Made by a program: the position numbers and the translations under genes. From Aquimarina latercula DSM 2041 (GTDB lineage: Bacteria > Bacteroidota > Bacteroidia > Flavobacteriales > Flavobacteriaceae): DNA of 64,000 bases. Each line of letters begins with the position of its first letter. Within the stretch, counting starts at the first letter, position 1. The stretch is from contig NZ_AUMK01000021.1 in assembly GCF_000430645.1 (NCBI RefSeq), forward strand, positions 1 through 64,000. The letters run 5' to 3'. The notes below the pieces were generated by a model, which worked only from the letters and a program-made list of their open reading frames with translations, searched no databases and was not told where the DNA came from. Positions 63,228 to 64,000 of this stretch are shown piece by piece.

Positions 63228-64000
63228 TCACACAACAAAATCACGTTGTCGTTTTGCTTCAAAAATTAGTATTCCTGCCGCTACTGAAACATTCATTGAA
63301 TCTATAACACCACTCATTGGGATTTTAATATTTTGTGTTGTGTTATTCAACCACTCATCGGTTAAGCCCTTATCTTCTGTACCAACGACAATGGCAGTAG
63401 GTTTAGTATAATCTTGTGTGTAATAATTTTCAGAGGATTGTAATGCAGCTCCATATATATCAATACCTTGACCAGTAAGAAAGGAGATAATTTCAGAAGT
63501 GGATCCAGTTGCTACATTATTAGTAAATACACACCCAACGCTTGATCTAATTATATTTGGGTTGTAGATATCTGTTCTAGGATTTGCAATTAGAACCGCA
63601 TCTACTTTTGCAGCATCCGCAGTACGTAATAACGCACCAATATTTCCCGGTTTTTCTGGGGATTCTGCAACTAAAATTAATGGGTTTTTTGTTTCAAGTA
63701 CTAAGTGCTGAAGTGATATTTCTTTACATTTTGCAATTGCTATAATACCTTCTGTTGTAGATCGATGAGATAATTTTTGGTAAATCTCTAAAGTAATTTC
63801 AAATAAATCAATAGGGTCATTAGCTTTTTTTAGAATTCCTGTGATTTCTTCAGAAGTGATAATGGATGGGCAATAATATATATGTTCTATTTTATATCCG
63901 CCAGAAATTGAAAGGGAGATTTCTCGTCTTCCTTCAATAAAAAAACGATTTTCCTTTTTACGAATTCTGGATTTTTCCTTAAGCTGATTTAAGAATTTTA
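63228..64000 (-). CDS. SpoU/TrmH-family RNA methyltransferase (partial)
   Basis: The reading frame is open from the window edge to the stop at 63228, at least 257 codons; its start lies beyond 64000. On the minus strand it reads NQLKEKSRIRKKENRFFIEGRREI, then SGGYKIEHIYYCPS and, near the end, the SPOUT signature region NVSVAAGILIFEAKRQRDFVV. SpoU enzymes 2'-O-methylate ribose in rRNA or tRNA using a knotted SAM site; the RlmB-like N-terminal substrate-binding region is visible. Substrate not assignable. It is divergent in no way from the M48 gene, running in the same direction, 59 bases upstream of it. Confidence 0.88.
   Translation of the reverse strand, partial: KFLNQLKEKSRIRKKENRFFIEGRREISLSISGGYKIEHIYYCPSIITSEEITGILKKANDPIDLFEITLEIYQKLSHRSTTEGIIAIAKCKEISLQHLVLETKNPLILVAESPEKPGNIGALLRTADAAKVDAVLIANPRTDIYNPNIIRSSVGCVFTNNVATGSTSEIISFLTGQGIDIYGAALQSSENYYTQDYTKPTAIVVGTEDKGLTDEWLNNTTQNIKIPMSGVIDSMNVSVAAGILIFEAKRQRDFVV

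Overview
The window looks like chromosomal DNA from a marine member of the Bacteroidota, family Flavobacteriaceae. This is inferred from the AT-rich sequence, three secreted proteins ending in a type IX secretion (T9SS) sorting domain, a SusG-like surface amylase, Bacteroidetes-type small families (DUF983, a TPR sensor kinase, a PepSY/TonB receptor set) and a type VI VgrG/PAAR-like island of the Bacteroidetes kind. An Aquimarina-like organism would fit, but the genus cannot be fixed from sequence alone.

Layout. 1-1974: the edge of an integron-like cassette array. It has a long attC-like folded site, one cassette gene, an attI-like junction and a co-directional tyrosine recombinase that lacks the IntI-specific insert. 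1975-8690: a zinc-finger protein, a structured flavobacterial intergenic element, recG, an M1 aminopeptidase and two tandem patatins. 8719-20922: two paralogous T9SS-exported metzincin-like proteases flank a lipoprotein pair, a VOC protein and a four-gene minus-strand unit (DsrE-like, M20 amidohydrolase, GltB-like FMN protein, small membrane protein). 21198-27391: a UvrD/PcrA helicase, then a large multi-CBM amylase.

27525-43130 is the most interesting region. A sigma-54-like promoter, a 31-residue ORF and a terminator form a tiny transcription unit. It is followed by vgrG, an uncharacterised gene, two DUF4280 (PAAR-like) fusions with different C-terminal effector domains, and two effectors that share a long N-terminal module but carry different peptidoglycan-attacking C-termini. 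Each of these last two is followed by an overlapping lipoprotein gene that is a natural immunity candidate. Remnants of another toxin/immunity pair lie between the two modules. A leucine-rich-repeat lipoprotein and a TPR histidine kinase/LuxR response regulator pair close the block. The same 15-base motif lies upstream of vgrG and of the LRR gene, which suggests shared control.

43428-64000 is mostly housekeeping and envelope functions: cydAB, tRNA-Pro, a vanadium-type haloperoxidase, DUF983, two AraC regulators around an NTF2-like gene, an OmpA protein, a metal-uptake group (PepSY protein, TonB receptor, Met-rich outer-membrane protein, Cys-containing small protein), purA, a Fur-family regulator, a Rel/SpoT homologue, an M48 protease and a truncated SpoU rRNA methyltransferase at the edge. 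A candidate three-way-junction RNA sits between the TonB receptor and the PepSY gene.
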